DNA of 64,000 bases from Mauremys mutica (taxonomy: Eukaryota > Chordata > Testudines > Geoemydidae): positions 65,801,321 through 65,865,320 of the forward strand of contig NC_059075.1 in assembly GCF_020497125.1 (NCBI RefSeq), in the 5' to 3' direction. This document shows positions 36,819 to 49,887 of the stretch, in pieces (positions within the stretch are counted from its first letter, which is position 1; the number at the start of each line of letters is the position of its first letter). The translations under genes and the position numbers were made by a program. Under the pieces are notes generated by a model that saw nothing but the letters and a program-made list of their open reading frames with translations, had not been told where the DNA came from and did no database searches.

Positions 36819-37097
36819 CGCCGGCTCTCCAATGGACGTCCATCACTAGAGATGCTGCGGGGAATGTTGGCTGCTCGCTCTTGGGGCGGCATTTTCCCTT
36901 CTCCTTTCCCTGAACCAATCCTAGAGGTTACTGGACTTTGTATCTGGGATGGTACCTGTGACATATGAGGCCCCTGCCCCTTGTTTGCATTTCGTTGCCA
37001 TTTGTTGTTGTTTCTGAAGGGGAATTTGAACTCATATGGAACTCCTTCATTCACTTTGTATTCCATCACTGGCATGCGACAGGTTTCTGAACAACTC
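36819..37097 (-). CDS. SIPA1L1: SIPA1L1 exon just after PDZ (279 bp)
   Basis: One base completes AGG (Arg), then 92 codons and two bases of another Arg codon; acceptor ...cccttccag, donor GCG/gtatgt. It reads [18 protein letters not shown], then [19 protein letters not shown], a Gln/Pro/Ser-rich stretch, and [20 protein letters not shown]. The RSISSDGRP segment is a conserved phosphorylation-prone motif in SIPA1L1. Around [10 protein letters not shown] the turtle protein appears two residues longer than the mammalian one I remember. It lies about 16.8 kb downstream of the PDZ exon, because that intron has been expanded by a retrovirus, LINEs and DNA transposons. Confidence 0.95.
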
Positions 37098-37779
37098 CTG
37101 GAAGGGAGAAAATGAATACATAGGTAAGATATTTGTTCACAGCAAAGAAAGAAAAATAAGTATTGCCTAGAATTACATTGATAAGTGCTGGCAAAGGGAA
37201 CAATTAAACAGAAGGTCTTAATCCTATTTAATACATGTCTTTTCTGTTGCCTTAACTTTTGTTGCAGCAGGCTTATAAACAATACTAAAACATAGACAGT
37301 CAGTAAGACAAACCCAGAGAAACATGGAATGGATTAGAGGAGCTAACATAGTAGATCTATCACTACTGTCTACAATTCAATGATAAGGAGTCTGATAAAT
37401 GGGTTTTTATTTGCAATGAACCCAACTCTAAAACCCTGATCCAAAAATGGGAAAATTCAGATCTGACTTTTGCAGATTGAGCTGCTTCTACTTTTTCATA
37501 AAGTCAACAGAGCATATAAGTGCCTCTATACATTTGCTCAGATATCACCCCTCAAAGAATCCAAAAGCATAGGTTTTCCGTTGCTGCACCTCATTTCAAC
37601 TCCAACTTGAAGGCCAGGTCAGACCGTTACAGTTACCTATAAATCTTGAATTCTGAGTTCAATATTTCACTCTATTAATGGTTCCCAATGTTTTCTAGTA
37701 ACTATCAATTTACCAAATAAAGAATATGTATGTACCAGTGAGTGCCTCAAAGCTCCATTCAACTAGATGTGCTTTAATC

Positions 37780-38988
37780 TAGTGGTTTTCAACCTTTTTG
37801 AGCTCAGGACCCATTTGTAAACCTTGATGACCTGTCCTGACACAGTAAATAGCTTTAGTAACAAACAAAAAAATTTGGCTTACTAAATATTTCTTACCCA
37901 CTATAAACATGGTCAATACTAAATACTCCTGAGGGAATTCTGCACCAAAATATTAAAAATTCTGCAAAATTCTGCATATTGTGTCAAAATAACACAATAT
38001 AATCATGTAATTTTCAATTATTTTGGTAATTTATTTCAAAATACCATTCAGCAAGTATGTCTGTAACAATACAGGCAACAAAAAAGATTCAGAAAATGTT
38101 TTGACAAATATGTTCCTTACTAGGCATATTAACACATCTATATGGCTCCACAGCAAGCAAGAGGGACAGTCTCTCACAGGCACACATGCCCAGCCCTACC
38201 CCCCGGATCCAGATGTGAGGCAAGCGGGCTCAACAAGGCAGGATCCAAGTGTGGAGGGGCTTAGTGGTGGGGAGGGGGGGAATCCAGGTGTGGAGTGAGA
38301 GGGTTCTGTGTGGGGCAATCAGGGTGTGGGTGTGTTGGCTGAGAGTCCGGGGGGAGGGAGGGGGATCTGGATACACAGGCTCATTTGGGAATTCTGGCTG
38401 CAAGGGGAATGGGACTCTGTTGTGGGGGTCCAAGTGAAGGTAGTTGGGGCTCAGATACAGAGGGTGGAGCTTGGCAGAGGGGTCTGGGTGTATATGAGGG
38501 GATCAGGATGCACGGGGGTTGGGAAGACAGGGGGGCAGCTCCCTGTACAGTGATCCCACCCCCCATGGCTGGGCAGTGATGAGGTTCCTGGAGACTGGTC
38601 TGACCCTGCCCCGGGAGCGCCCAGTGCAGGGGAAGAGGAAGTCTCTTTCCCACCCACCCAGTTGGAACTACAGCTGGAGCCAGGGCATGCTAGGAGCCAT
38701 CGGCTGGGGCATCTATAGCACTGCCCATCCCTGGGCGCACCACGATAGCGAGTGAGAGAGCCAGAGAGAGAGCTCAGCCCCGCCTCCCAAAGCAGCAACT
38801 ACCCTGGCTGCTCCTAACTCCCAAACCAGACATGCCCCTCCCCCCACCGCTGCCCGGGAGGGGCGCATTAATCAATTTTTCAGTGGGAAAGAGTAAAATC
38901 TACAGGGGGTATTAATTCCATGTTTGCGCAGTGGCACAGAATTCTCACTAGTCACAAAAGCCTTTAAGTTCAGAGGTTCAGACCACTG
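37780..38988. mobile_element. hAT element, 1.2 kb, with nested GC-rich part
   Basis: Ends tagtggttttcaacc and gaggttcagaccactg are imperfect inverted repeats; flanks ctttaatc (37772-37779) and ctttaata (38989-38996) agree at 7 of 8. The interior begins with cagtaaatagctttagtaac, then a block starting ctcctgagggaattctgcac and ending gcagtggcacagaattctca that looks like a second element inserted within the first. A G-rich region (38250-38560) yields long non-genic frames on both strands. Confidence 0.8.
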
Positions 38989-39413
38989 CTTTAATACCCT
39001 CTCTTCTACCAGTAGATGCAAAATATTACTACAGTCCCAGAGCAAAATATTAATATACAAATTAAGAGAATGTCAATTAATGATCTATTTAAAACATCAC
39101 CACTTATACAGCGGGTTAATTTACACTTTAAATGAGGCAGGACCTGAACAAGGAACTGAAAAGCAGCATGAACCAGGAACTCCTGCTTAACCAACAAAAG
39201 GCTTTTTGTTTGTTGCTTTCAGTGAATGATAGAAAGCAAAGAAATCCTCAAACAAGATTGAATCTTCTGGAGATATTAAGACATACCTATTAAAAGTAAA
39301 CATAAAAGTGATCATCAGAAATTCTTCAAACATAAGGCCTCTCACAGGATCATGCAGTCAGCTGTACCAACTGGAATATGACTTTTTTTTTTTTAAAGGA
39401 AGCTTAATCAGAG

Positions 39414-40039
39414 TGTTGGTGCCATTAGGCATATTCCTAGGTAATTCAGGAAGATGGAAAACCACAGTATTAATGAAGTCTTTCTGTACTAGGCCTGAAT
39501 TGAACCAAAGTTATTTTATGTTGGGCTAGGAGTCCCTTCATGTTAAATTCTAGTTGAATTCCTAAGTCAGCATTTAGAATGGAATGTGTAACTGCTCCTT
39601 ATCAGTGGAACACGGACAGCAGAAGATAGTAAATAGGGGCCCTACTTGTGTTTTGTTTAGAGAGGAGAGACAGGGTAATAAATTCAGAAGTAAACCAAGG
39701 TAACAGCCTTGAAAAGTTACGAGATGAATTGTCTGCTGTCAAAGGATGATTTAATTGTTAACTATACAAAGTGCCTATTATATGGGAGGGGACTAGAAGG
39801 GAGAAGGGGGGTAAGTGGGCAATGGGGGGTAATGAGGATGCCTTGTTGAAATCATGTATAAGAAGACACACACAGCTTGCATCTGTGTGCAGGATCTGAG
39901 ATTGTAATATCTCCCTGGCACCTTACTTGAGCTCAAATAAACTTTTTCTGCATTCTCCACCCTGGTGTGATAATTAGTGCGACGCACACCGGGCAACGAA
40001 CCACTGTTTGCTGCCTCAGGCCTTTTTGGGCCGGCAACA
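39414..40039 (+). repeat. 5' LTR of the endogenous retrovirus
   Basis: Runs tgttggtgcc ... ggccggcaaca, with short inverted ends tgttg/caaca. TATA-like gtataaga at 39855-39862 and the poly(A) signal AATAAA at 39936-39941 place U3, R and U5 in the usual order. I compared it by eye with the 3' LTR along its whole length and saw no difference. Confidence 0.95.
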
Positions 40040-40043
40040 GTCT

Positions 40044-40065
40044 TGGCGTCCCTGGGTGGGCTCGA
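40044..40065 (+). other. Retroviral primer-binding site, tRNA-Asn
   Basis: Starts four bases after the 5' LTR. tggcgtccctgggtgggctc followed by ga is the complement of the 3' end of tRNA-Asn(GUU) with its CCA, 22 matching bases against the tRNA from memory. tRNA-Asn is an uncommon primer compared with Pro, Lys or Trp. Confidence 0.85.
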
Positions 40066-43000
40066 GGCAAAATTATGCCTTGCCCGGACTCCTCCAATGG
40101 CCGGTGGACGACAGTCACAGCCGATGCCAGCGCGCACCGGTGCTTTTACCGGGGGCCTCGGCAGGGACGTGTCAGACTGACCTTGGAAGGCACAACGGTG
40201 CAACGCACTCAGATAGTGGAGAAGCAGCTGCGGGCGACGGTGAGGAACCGGTCCTGTGGAAAAGGTAGGAACAGTTCAGTGCTGTTAACCTTTTGTTTGC
40301 CTGTTAGGACCTGGGGACGCCCAGTGTCTTCCCATAGGTATGGGGCAGGGATGGAGTACAGGCAGGGCATGGTGTATGCCCCCAGAATGCATTCTAGCAA
40401 ATTGGAAAGTGTTTGGTTTGGATCCAATGATTAAGGGTAAACTAAAAAGGTTCTGTACAGTTGACTGGCCTCAATATCAACTAGAGAGCCAGGAAAGGTG
40501 GCCACCAGAAGGATCACTTAATTACAACATGATCCTTCAATTACTTTTGTTTTGTTAGCAAATGGGTAGCTTTTGAAACTGTTTGTATAAAGAGCTCTTG
40601 TAAAAATCCCCCACCATATGCCCCAGAGCTGCACTGGGAGGAGGATTGTCCGTGGGAATAATGGTCTTGGTGTGTGTGTGTGTGTGTATACCAGTGTGAG
40701 TGTCTGTTGCTGGAAGACGCCCAGATTAACCTGTGAAGCAAATGCTAATGATCAGGAGTAGTCTAACGCAAGCCCAGTAACTAGTGGATCTTTAGGAGAT
40801 CCGACCCACGGTGGGCTGACTCAGCCTGGCATCGTCCGGCGAGGAAGCTGCCTGGGTCTAGGAATGTGTGAACCTATCTTCCCTCCCCCCCCTTCCTTTC
40901 CGTGTGGGCTACTGACAGTCTGATCATCTCATTGAATGCAATTAGAGTATACGGCGTTGTGTCTCCCAGAGACTAGCCGACGCTCTTTGCTGAAAGGAGA
41001 TGTAGAAGAGTCAGTCATCCTCGTTAATCTCTCCTGTGTGAGTGTCCTGTAGGGAGAGATTCTTAGTTTATGAGCCGCTAGCGCGGACAGGGCCCCCCTC
41101 TTTGTGTGTGTAAGTGGAAAAGGGGGGAAGGGACAGTCTAAACGTTCTACCTCACCCCCTAAGGGTACCCCAGCATAGTACATGTACGTACATTATGGTC
41201 CTGAAACCTGCAGGTATTTAGAGAATTGGAATCTTTACACGCGTAAAAATCCATCTAAACAATGTCCATTAGAAGGTACCTTCAATCTAGATAAGATCAT
41301 ATATCTCAGAGGAGCTTTTAATTACCAAAGGAAAAGCCTCTGACACGGTGTGAGCAATTCGTCTAGGAATGGGTTAATTTGAAACTCTGCTAAGGCCAGA
41401 GATAAAGAGAGAGCTGCTCTGCGTGTTAGGTCAGACTATGTTAAGTATAAAGAAAATTTTTTAGCCCCAGCTGGCTGTGGGAAAATATAGACAGAGGTAA
41501 ATTAAAGGTAATCTAAGTTACAGAACTGAGATTGCATTTGCAAAGCTTAACTGTTCAGTGAGATTTAACAGTCTTTGCAATCCCAGAGCTGGTATGGCTT
41601 GGTGACCTGAACTGGGATCTCTGAAAGAGACACTGCAGGAGATTCCAGGGTGTAAAAGAACAGCTCTCCCAAGAGTGGAAGCATGTTGGAAATACTGGAT
41701 AAGCTGTATACAGAATAATCTCCCGTCCACCTATTCCCCTTTTCTGAATGTTATATACAGACGTGGTCAGTCTGGATATGTGTGAGTATTAAAGTGGCTT
41801 AAGGCTTGGGGAAGCTTTGGGGTTTGGTTATATGGTGTGTTTTGTCCTCCCCCAACGTCCTGCAGTAGATAAATTGGTAACAGATTTGTTGCAGTTTGGT
41901 GAGTAATTGAGAATGGGGGAGCCCTATAGAATTTACACCATCTATTTGTTTTACCTTTGTTATGTTGTGTTTCTTTTGTTTGGAACTGTTGGTGTTATAT
42001 GTTGAGGATTGCATGATTAAAGGTGAACCTACTCTCAGCTGCAGTAAGTCTGAGAACTAGAAAGGGGTTCTACCCCCAGTTGCAGCAGGACTGGGCAATA
42101 GAGTAGTTGGAGAAAAAGAACAAATATGTACTTGATAACTAGAATTGAGCAATTAAGAGTATAGATCATGACCCAGACAGCAACTCAAACCTGCACCCAG
42201 GGCAAGTTGCAGGCTTTGAGACAGGATTTCCAGTTAGAAAAGGAAGCCCTGGTTAAGCAAGTACCAGTCCTTCAGGGACTTGCCAAAATTTAACTATTTG
42301 TGCTCAGCATACACCGTAATAGTAGTGTGTTTGCTACAAGGGGAGATTAAATAATTAAACACCAGTGGGCCATGTGTTTTGCCCAGGTGGCAAGCCTCAC
42401 AAGGGAAGACTTAGGTAGTCTTGTGAGTTAAAATGTTTTAGGGAAAAAGACCAGAAGGGTGGGGGCTAGTTGAGAAGCCAACCCCCCCCTTAGTTAAAAC
42501 TGGCAGTGGAGCAAATTGGTGTCTAGGGAAAGAACGGTTCAGCTAGAAAAGAAGGATCGGGCCCAGGCAGGCAAACAACAGACGGAGAGATTGGAAAACG
42601 GGTTGGAAACTTTTGAGGGTCTAGTGGAAGAAAGGAGTAAATAGGTATAAACATGGGGATTTCAAATACCCAGGAGGATACTTGGAATAGTGATTTAAGT
42701 TGAGAAAAATGGTTGTTGAAGAAAACAAGTGAGTGATTTAAGGCAGTGTGAAAAGTTAACTCCGTAGTTGCTGGAGGGAACAGCAGTTGAACTTTGTAAA
42801 AATGCTAAAGAGAAAAATTCTTGATGTTTGTTTTTGAAATGTTTGTAAATAAATTCAGGCAAAGAAATTTTTAGATTGCAATCATTTGGTTATAACCCAT
42901 TTAGTTGAATTATCTAAAAAATGTTTATATAGTGCTATGTAATTGAAATCTTATTAGGTTCTAAAGGCACTATAAGTGATGATGTTTTCTTTCAGTGTTT

Positions 43001-44119
43001 AAAAGCAGGAGTTAAAAGTACAAAGCAAGTCAGGAAGCATCTGTATTGATGCAAGTTATCTAACTGATAAAGTAGAAGTCACTGAGACCAAAGCTGCCTA
43101 TGAAACATATATATGAAAATATGGGGTAATTCCCCTGTTTTGCCTGAAATCAACTAAGGTATTTGTATATTTTCAGTGATGATTGATTGCCCAGAAAGGG
43201 TAGACTTCTGTTTTTGCCTTTCAGATAATCAGAGAAAACTGATGCTAGCTGAACAGCATTCAACATACCATGCCTTTGATGGCACAGTAAAAATTATGTT
43301 TTATGTTTTATGTTCTGTCTTGTGGTGTCTGTCTGGTGGCCAAAATTATTTTGTTTATGGGATGGTCTGGATTGGAATACAGATACTTGTTTTGTTCAAC
43401 TTGGAATACAAAGTGCTTGGATAAATTGGGAAAAATATGGTATACTAAAGTCTAATACATCTCCTTAAGTAAGAGAAAGAGAAACTTTATTGGCCAAATC
43501 TTTTAATTGAAAATTGTTAGTAAAACTTGCATACCAATAGTTTTTGGAAGCAAGGACATGGAAAGTTAACCCACTCCCCATATTGTACATGGGATCCTTC
43601 TGGCTATCTCAGATTTCTAGCCAGAGGGCTGGGGATGGTGGGAAACTATTGGACTAGAGGCTCTATGAAATAAACTCATCAAAGTGGGTGTGCTTGTCCT
43701 AACTTGTTGTCCCAAAGCTCTGGAAAAAGTTATTTTAGTGAAAGGATAGATGTGATAAACTTTAAATAATAAGACTAATGTACTGTATAAAGGCAATGTA
43801 TATGTGTTCATTGTTAGCAAAAGATGTATAAGTGAAGGCTAAGTTTCCTTTGTAGGTTAAAAGAAGCCAAACAGGACAAAGGAAGAAGGACGAGTTAACT
43901 GAGGAAAAATAGCTAACATGCTGAGTTTAAAAATAGGGCATTAGCCCCATTTCAGGACACTGCTCTCAGCTAAGACTTAGCTAACAACCAAGACAAGGGA
44001 GGCTTAAATGTGCCCACACAGCTGTAAAGTCTGCAAATCGCTGACAGGCACTAATGAAATGTGTTAGGTTTCTTTTTTCACAGGTAAAGATGCACTACAC
44101 AAAGACCCTAGGAGTCCTG

Positions 44120-44300
44120 CCACCCTTGGAACCAGGAAACTGGATTAATGTAAAGCTCCACCAACGAAAGACTGCTTTTGCTCTATGCTGGAAAGACCCT
44201 TATTAAGCCCTGCTGACCACCAACAGCGTTGTGCAGTGTCAGAATCCAGGATTTCCTGACCATAAAGGACATTAAGGACTGACCCTGGTGTAGAAACCAA
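44120..44300 (+). pseudogene. Decayed integrase C-terminus (GPY/F-type) in the retrovirus
   Basis: A plus-strand frame shows an LEPGNW start, an RKT motif and WKDPY, spaced as in the GPY/F domain that ends gammaretrovirus-like integrases. It is broken by an in-frame TAA at 44204-44206 directly after the PY, with further decay after 44260. An env-like stretch may follow (44340-44990) but I could not identify its domains. Confidence 0.55.
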
Positions 44301-45053
44301 GAATTATACACTGGCAGGAGGAAATTTGTGGGACCCCTGTTTGAGACTGTGGTATTGATTAGATTTTGGGGTTTATTCTACAGGCTGCGCCCTGTGGTTT
44401 GGATAAATCCTTCAGCATGTATTGCTCACAAGGGGCTGCCATACGATTAACACAACAGAGAGCCTGGGTTGTTTCCTCTGCAAGAAGAGGGAATTGATCA
44501 GATCTCTGTGGACTCAGGCCAATAATACAGCAGCCATTTGAAATATTCTTACAAGCTGGGAACATGATAAGAAATTGGGCCAACTAGAAGGGGCCACTAG
44601 CCTTATTTTTAGAGCTCAGCTATCCCAAATACAGGCTGGAGTTGGTGGGTTACATGTCATTTCCACCCTCAGTTCTATGACCCAGAAGTTGCTGACAGAG
44701 ATGGTATTGAGAATCACTGAGACTGGGAAGGTATTGCAGTGGGATCTGGTATATTTAGATGGATCTTGAGCACCAGACTTGGCCCACTGCCCTTACAGAC
44801 TATCAGGAACCATCTGATCTGTGGTCAGGGGGATGACATACTTGGACACTTTCTGGATGGAAGTATGAACATTCACAATGCTCCTTCCAGGCATGAGGAC
44901 CGGTTAGGGTGGGTGTGGGCTTCCACATACCGAATCCTACCGGGTCCATAGGGAGGATGAATGTGGGACTGAATACCCCAGCTCCCTAGAGTTTAATTGT
45001 TTTTTGTCTTCAAAGTATGAGAAAACTCAACCAAATGTTTGTTGAGTATTCTC

Positions 45054-45064
45054 AAAGGGGGGAA
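45054..45064 (+). other. Retroviral polypurine tract
   Basis: aaaggggggaa one base before the 3' LTR start at 45066, the expected plus-strand primer position. Confidence 0.85.
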
Positions 45065-45065
45065 T

Positions 45066-45691
45066 TGTTGGTGCCATTAGGCATATTCCTAGGTAATTCA
45101 GGAAGATGGAAAACCACAGTATTAATGAAGTCTTTCTGTACTAGGCCTGAATTGAACCAAAGTTATTTTATGTTGGGCTAGGAGTCCCTTCATGTTAAAT
45201 TCTAGTTGAATTCCTAAGTCAGCATTTAGAATGGAATGTGTAACTGCTCCTTATCAGTGGAACACGGACAGCAGAAGATAGTAAATAGGGGCCCTACTTG
45301 TGTTTTGTTTAGAGAGGAGAGACAGGGTAATAAATTCAGAAGTAAACCAAGGTAACAGCCTTGAAAAGTTACGAGATGAATTGTCTGCTGTCAAAGGATG
45401 ATTTAATTGTTAACTATACAAAGTGCCTATTATATGGGAGGGGACTAGAAGGGAGAAGGGGGGTAAGTGGGCAATGGGGGGTAATGAGGATGCCTTGTTG
45501 AAATCATGTATAAGAAGACACACACAGCTTGCATCTGTGTGCAGGATCTGAGATTGTAATATCTCCCTGGCACCTTACTTGAGCTCAAATAAACTTTTTC
45601 TGCATTCTCCACCCTGGTGTGATAATTAGTGCGACGCACACCGGGCAACGAACCACTGTTTGCTGCCTCAGGCCTTTTTGGGCCGGCAACA
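45066..45691 (+). repeat. 3' LTR of the endogenous retrovirus
   Basis: Same 626-bp sequence as the 5' LTR, poly(A) signal at 45588-45593. Ends caaca, followed by the duplicated agag. Confidence 0.95.
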
Positions 45692-46194
45692 AGAGTTTAA
45701 TTAAACTTATCTAGTCACTGGATATTGACTGTTTTAAGGTTAAAAACTGTGCAGGGAAATATATTCGAAATGTTTACCTTGAGAATGAAAAAAAAATTCC
45801 CACATGTCTAGGACACAAGAAAAATATAAATTTGAGATTCCCAGTACAGCTAATTTTGAGATAATGCTTTACAAACAAAAAAGGCAAGGCTACCCCAAAA
45901 TGAATTACACTTCATTTTTTAAAGTTTTATACCTTTGACATACATTGGATAAATCTACCCCACTTTCCCTAAAAGTTCAATGCTTGCTAGAGACCACAAA
46001 TACCAAATTTGAAGCTAAAGGAATTTTTATTTTATTTTTTAGGAATTTGTGGCTTTGGGAAGGTGTCAAAATTGGGCTAAAAAAATGAAAGAGGGCTACA
46101 ACTTCGAAGTCACTATGAAGTCTACAAAGTAACTACTGCAACTCCATAACCATTCTAAAACCAAGAAGTTATGGAAGAAAACAAAATAATTACA

Positions 46195-47085
46195 GATCAA
46201 GTTTGCAGATGACACACAGATTAAGGGACTGGTACATAACGAAAAGGACAAATCACTGATACCGAGCAATCTGGAACACTTGGTAAACTGGGCAGAAGCT
46301 AACAATGTGTATTTTAATATGACTAAATGTAAAAACATACATCTAGGAAGAATGAATTTAGATCATACTTTCAGAATGGGGGACTCTATTCTGGGGGGCA
46401 ATGACTCAGAAAAAGACTTGGGGGTCATGGTGGATGATCATCTGAACGTGAATTCCCAGTGAGATTGGCCCAAAGGACTAATGAGATCCTTGGAAGTATA
46501 AACAGAAGAACCTCAAGTAGGAATAGAGAGGTTGTATTATCCCTGTATTTGGCATTGGTGTAACTGCTACAGGAATACTGTGTCCAGTTCTGGTGTCAAC
46601 AGTTCAAGAAGGATGTTGACAAATTGGAGAGGATTCAGAGAAGAGCCACAAGAATGCTTAAAGAATTGGAAAACATGACATAGTTAAAGACTCAAGAAGC
46701 TCAATTTATTTAGCTTAAGAAAGAGAAGGATATGGGGTGATTTGAGGGGTGAGTTTAGAAGTACCTACATAGGGAACAGACATTTTATAATAGAGGATTC
46801 TTCAGTCTAGCAGACAAGGCATAAGAAGATCCAAAGGCAGACAGACTAGAAATAGGGCACACATTTTTTTTTAACAGAGTGTCATCAACCATTGGAACAG
46901 CTTCCCATGTGTTGTCGTAGCTCTTCATCACTAGACATTTTTAAACCAAGATTGGCTGTTTTTCCTAAAACTTACGCTCTAGTTCAAACAGAAATTAAGA
47001 GAAGGCCCATGGATGGTGTTATACAAGAGGTTTGACTAGATTATCACAAAGGTCTCTTCTGGCCTTATAATCTAGGTATTTTTCC
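46195..47085 (+). mobile_element. CR1-clade LINE 3' half
   Basis: Contains the active-site text KFADDTQIKG (46199 on), VNWAEANNVYFNMTKCK and SEKDLGVMVDDHLN, then 3' thumb and tail sequence to ttataatctaggtat near 47080. Stops and frameshifts after about 46460 break it. It is the 5'-truncated type typical of CR1 and closely related to the copy at 62680-64000. Confidence 0.85.
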
Positions 47086-47290
47086 CAAGGACTAGGGGAA
47101 AGGGAGGGGGGATAGGGAATCCCTCTTTGTTTGAATCAAGGTATCTCTCCTAAGCACTAGGAGAGGGGAGGGGGAAAAGTGAATCCCTCTTTGTTTGATT
47201 CAAGGAGTTTGAATCAAGGTATCTCTCCTAAGTACTAGGAGAGGGGAGGAGGGAAATGGATTATTTCCCTTTGTGTTGAGATTCAAGGTG
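47085..47290. repeat. Tandem repeat, about three units
   Basis: Units of roughly 65-80 bp containing aatccctctttgtttgaatc, aaggtatctctcctaagcac and taggagaggggaggg recur at about 47090, 47150 and 47215. Directly abuts the CR1 tail. Confidence 0.7.
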
Positions 47291-47439
47291 TTTGGATCTG
47301 TGTTCCCCAGGGGAAGTTTTTGGGGGAAACAGGGAGTGTGTCAGACATTCTGAAAGCAACAGGTCTCTCCTATTGAACTATAGATGCTTCTCTCTAATTT
47401 GGCCAGTAGAAGCCTTTGGGATAAACAGCATTATCTTAT

Positions 47440-49650
47440 AGTAACTGGAGTTCTTAGAGATGTGTGGCCCCATCTGTATTCTACTGTGTGCGCGCACTCC
47501 ATGTGCCTGAGACCAGAAGATTCTTGCCAGCAGTTTCTATTGCTCTGCACATGTGCCCATCTTCTAACGCTGTGAACTGAGGCTGTAAGGGGCAGTGCAG
47601 ACTAAGTGCTTCTCCAGTTCCTTCTCCACCGCGAAGCAAGGAAAAGATCTGAGGCAGAAGGGAAAGAGGGTAGTGGAACACAGGTAAGGACAACACATCT
47701 CAAAATTCCAGTTACTATAAATAAGGTAAATAACTTCTCTTTCTTCTTCCAGTGATGGTCCCTATCTGTATTCACTGTGGGTGACTGACAAGCAGTATTC
47801 ACAAGAGGAGGAGGGTGCGAGAATGCTGGTGATACAGAAGATCACAGAACTGCCGTTCCATAGGACGTGTCTGCTGTGGAGGCTTGTACTATAGCATCTC
47901 ATGGAGGTATGAATGGAACTCCACGTAGCCCCTTTGCATACCTCATCGAGTGACACTTCTTGAAGTGAGGCTACTGAAGATGCCTGTGTTCTGTTAGAGG
48001 CCTCTTATTTGTTCTGCTAGGGAAACGAATAGTTTAGGTAACTTTTTGATAGATTTTGTTCTTTGCAGATAAAACACTAATTTTCCACGCTTGGCCAGGG
48101 AATGGAGTCTCTCATCCTCACTGCGTGTATGAGGCTTTGTACGGTCTCATTTACGTGAAAATACGAGATTACTTTAGGAGTGAACTTTGGGTGCAATTGC
48201 AACAAGACCTTATCCTTATGGAATACTGAATACAGGGGATCAGCCATCAGGGCACCAAGTTCCATTACCTTTCTGGCAGAAGTGATGGTCACTAGAAAGG
48301 CACCCTTCATTAATAAATAAGACAAACACATCCCGAAAAGTTAAAATGGTGGCCTAGTTAATGTTGAGACTACCAAATAAAGATCCCAGATTGGAAGTGG
48401 TTTGGTTATAGGCAGAAAAGTTCTAATTAAAACTTTGAGAAGATCACCAGGTGGGTGAAGATAGATTGGTCATCAATTGGAGGGTGGCAAGCACTGACCA
48501 CAGCCAAGTGAACTCTCAACAAGATAAGGGAAAGGCCTGCAGACTTGAAGGTGGGGGAAACATCCACGATAATGGGAATGCCCGCTTCTTCTCGGGACAC
48601 TTGGTATCGCTGGGCCCCAACAGAGAATCTAGCATTTCCTGGTTTATTCTTTCCTACTATTGTTGAGGATGGCTTGGACAGCTTCTGAATGTGTGTTTGT
48701 GTTTTAGGTTCAACATCGATCCAAATACCATGCTGTCAAGTGAAAAGAATCTGGATGGGGATATTGAATGCTGTCCTGGGTCCAAAGGTCTGGAAACAAT
48801 TAGATGCTGATGAGTAAACAAACAGACATGTGAAGAAGGCTTAGAAAGTAAAACTGCACTCCCATTTGGGAGTGCTGGGGGTGATTACCACTCTGTCTTG
48901 TTGGCCCTTCCACAGGACTTGACATAAGAATGGTGTAAATGCATATCCTACCCATGAGATTAGCAGAGCATCACTCCTGGGGCCCTGATCCCATCTGCAG
49001 CAGTACATTTTGCATTTCCTGTTCCCTTGAGATACTAAGAGGTTCCCAAGTCAGAGCTTCCCATTGAGTGAATATGATGTTCGTCAATGAATCGTGTAAC
49101 TTCCCCTCATGGTCAGTTAAGAAATGTCTGCTGAGGCTGTCCACTAGAGAACTGTTTTTCCAGAAGGTGATCACTGATAGGGTAATATGATGTTGAGTGC
49201 AGCAATTCCACACACTGGCTATGCAGAGAGGGGTGGATCTTGTCCCTTCCTGGCTGTTGATGTAGAACATTGTAGTTATATTGTCCAGCATTACTAGAAT
49301 ATGATGGGATTGTGAGAGTTGTAAAACTGTTTTGCAGGCCTCGTGCACAGCTCTCAGTACTAGAAGATTTATGTACATTCTGAAGTGTCCATGTGCATTG
49401 TGATGTATGCTCATCCAGATGGGCGCCCTAACCTAGTGAGGATGCATCTGTGATCAATGTTTTCTTGGGTATGAGGGAGGAAGGGGACTTGCATATACAG
49501 GTTCCTCATTCATCCACCAACTTAAAGAGAGTTTTTCACTCTAAAGGGGATCATCACTACTTCATCCATGCTGTGTTTACTTGGCACAAACTGTTCGAGG
49601 CCAAGTTTGTGCACAACAAAGACAGACTTTATAAAAGATGTTACATAGAT
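47440..49650 (-). mobile_element. DIRS-type retrotransposon fragment with RNase H and tyrosine recombinase
   Basis: Minus strand: an RNase H domain at 49414-48971 (INLLVLRAVHEA, then LDNITTMFYINSQ and LVDSLSRHF, which match DIRS/Ty3-type RNase H signatures), recombinase parts at 48331-48077 (LVTITSARKVMELGALMADP) and 47956-47762 (EVCKGATWSSIHTS, near the catalytic end), and a terminal region at 47700-47440 (agttcttagagatgtgtggc). Frames are separated by stops. Reverse transcriptase and gag portions upstream of 49650 are missing. Confidence 0.75.
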
Positions 49651-49887
49651 GCATGATGCCACATGACCCATATCTCCACTACTGTTCTCCTAATAACTAA
49701 TTACTCTTTACTTTGACTGCTCGTTTTTCTCTTCTCTGTGTTAGACGTGGCTCCAGTTGAACCAATGAGACCATGTAATTCCACCCTGCTCCTATTTCTC
49801 CATTCAAAGTCAGTAATCACCCATTAATTGGATCCAGTGACACTGTTTTAATTATGTTTTTTTCAGATACATGAATTTTAAAAGGCA

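Larger units (their letters stand above)
39414..45691 (+). mobile_element. Endogenous retrovirus, full length with paired LTRs, coding-dead
   Basis: Two 626-bp LTRs enclose 5026 bp of internal sequence; agag is duplicated on both sides (39410-39413 and 45692-45695), the 4-bp duplication seen in gammaretrovirus-like viruses. A tRNA-Asn primer-binding site follows the 5' LTR and a polypurine tract precedes the 3' LTR. No internal frame of useful length exists: gag-, pol- and env-like parts are broken by many stops. It lies antisense to SIPA1L1, the orientation usually tolerated in introns. Identical LTRs with ruined genes suggest a defective element copied recently with proteins supplied in trans (inference). 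Confidence 0.92.

Noticed and set aside
39967..40434. 155-codon open frame at the start of the retrovirus
   Set aside because: Begins inside the 5' LTR and crosses the primer-binding site, so it is not a viral gene; no gag motif seen.
47085..47290. CRISPR-like spaced repeats
   Set aside because: Repeat units are long, imperfect and directly adjacent, with no unique spacers; vertebrate intron context.
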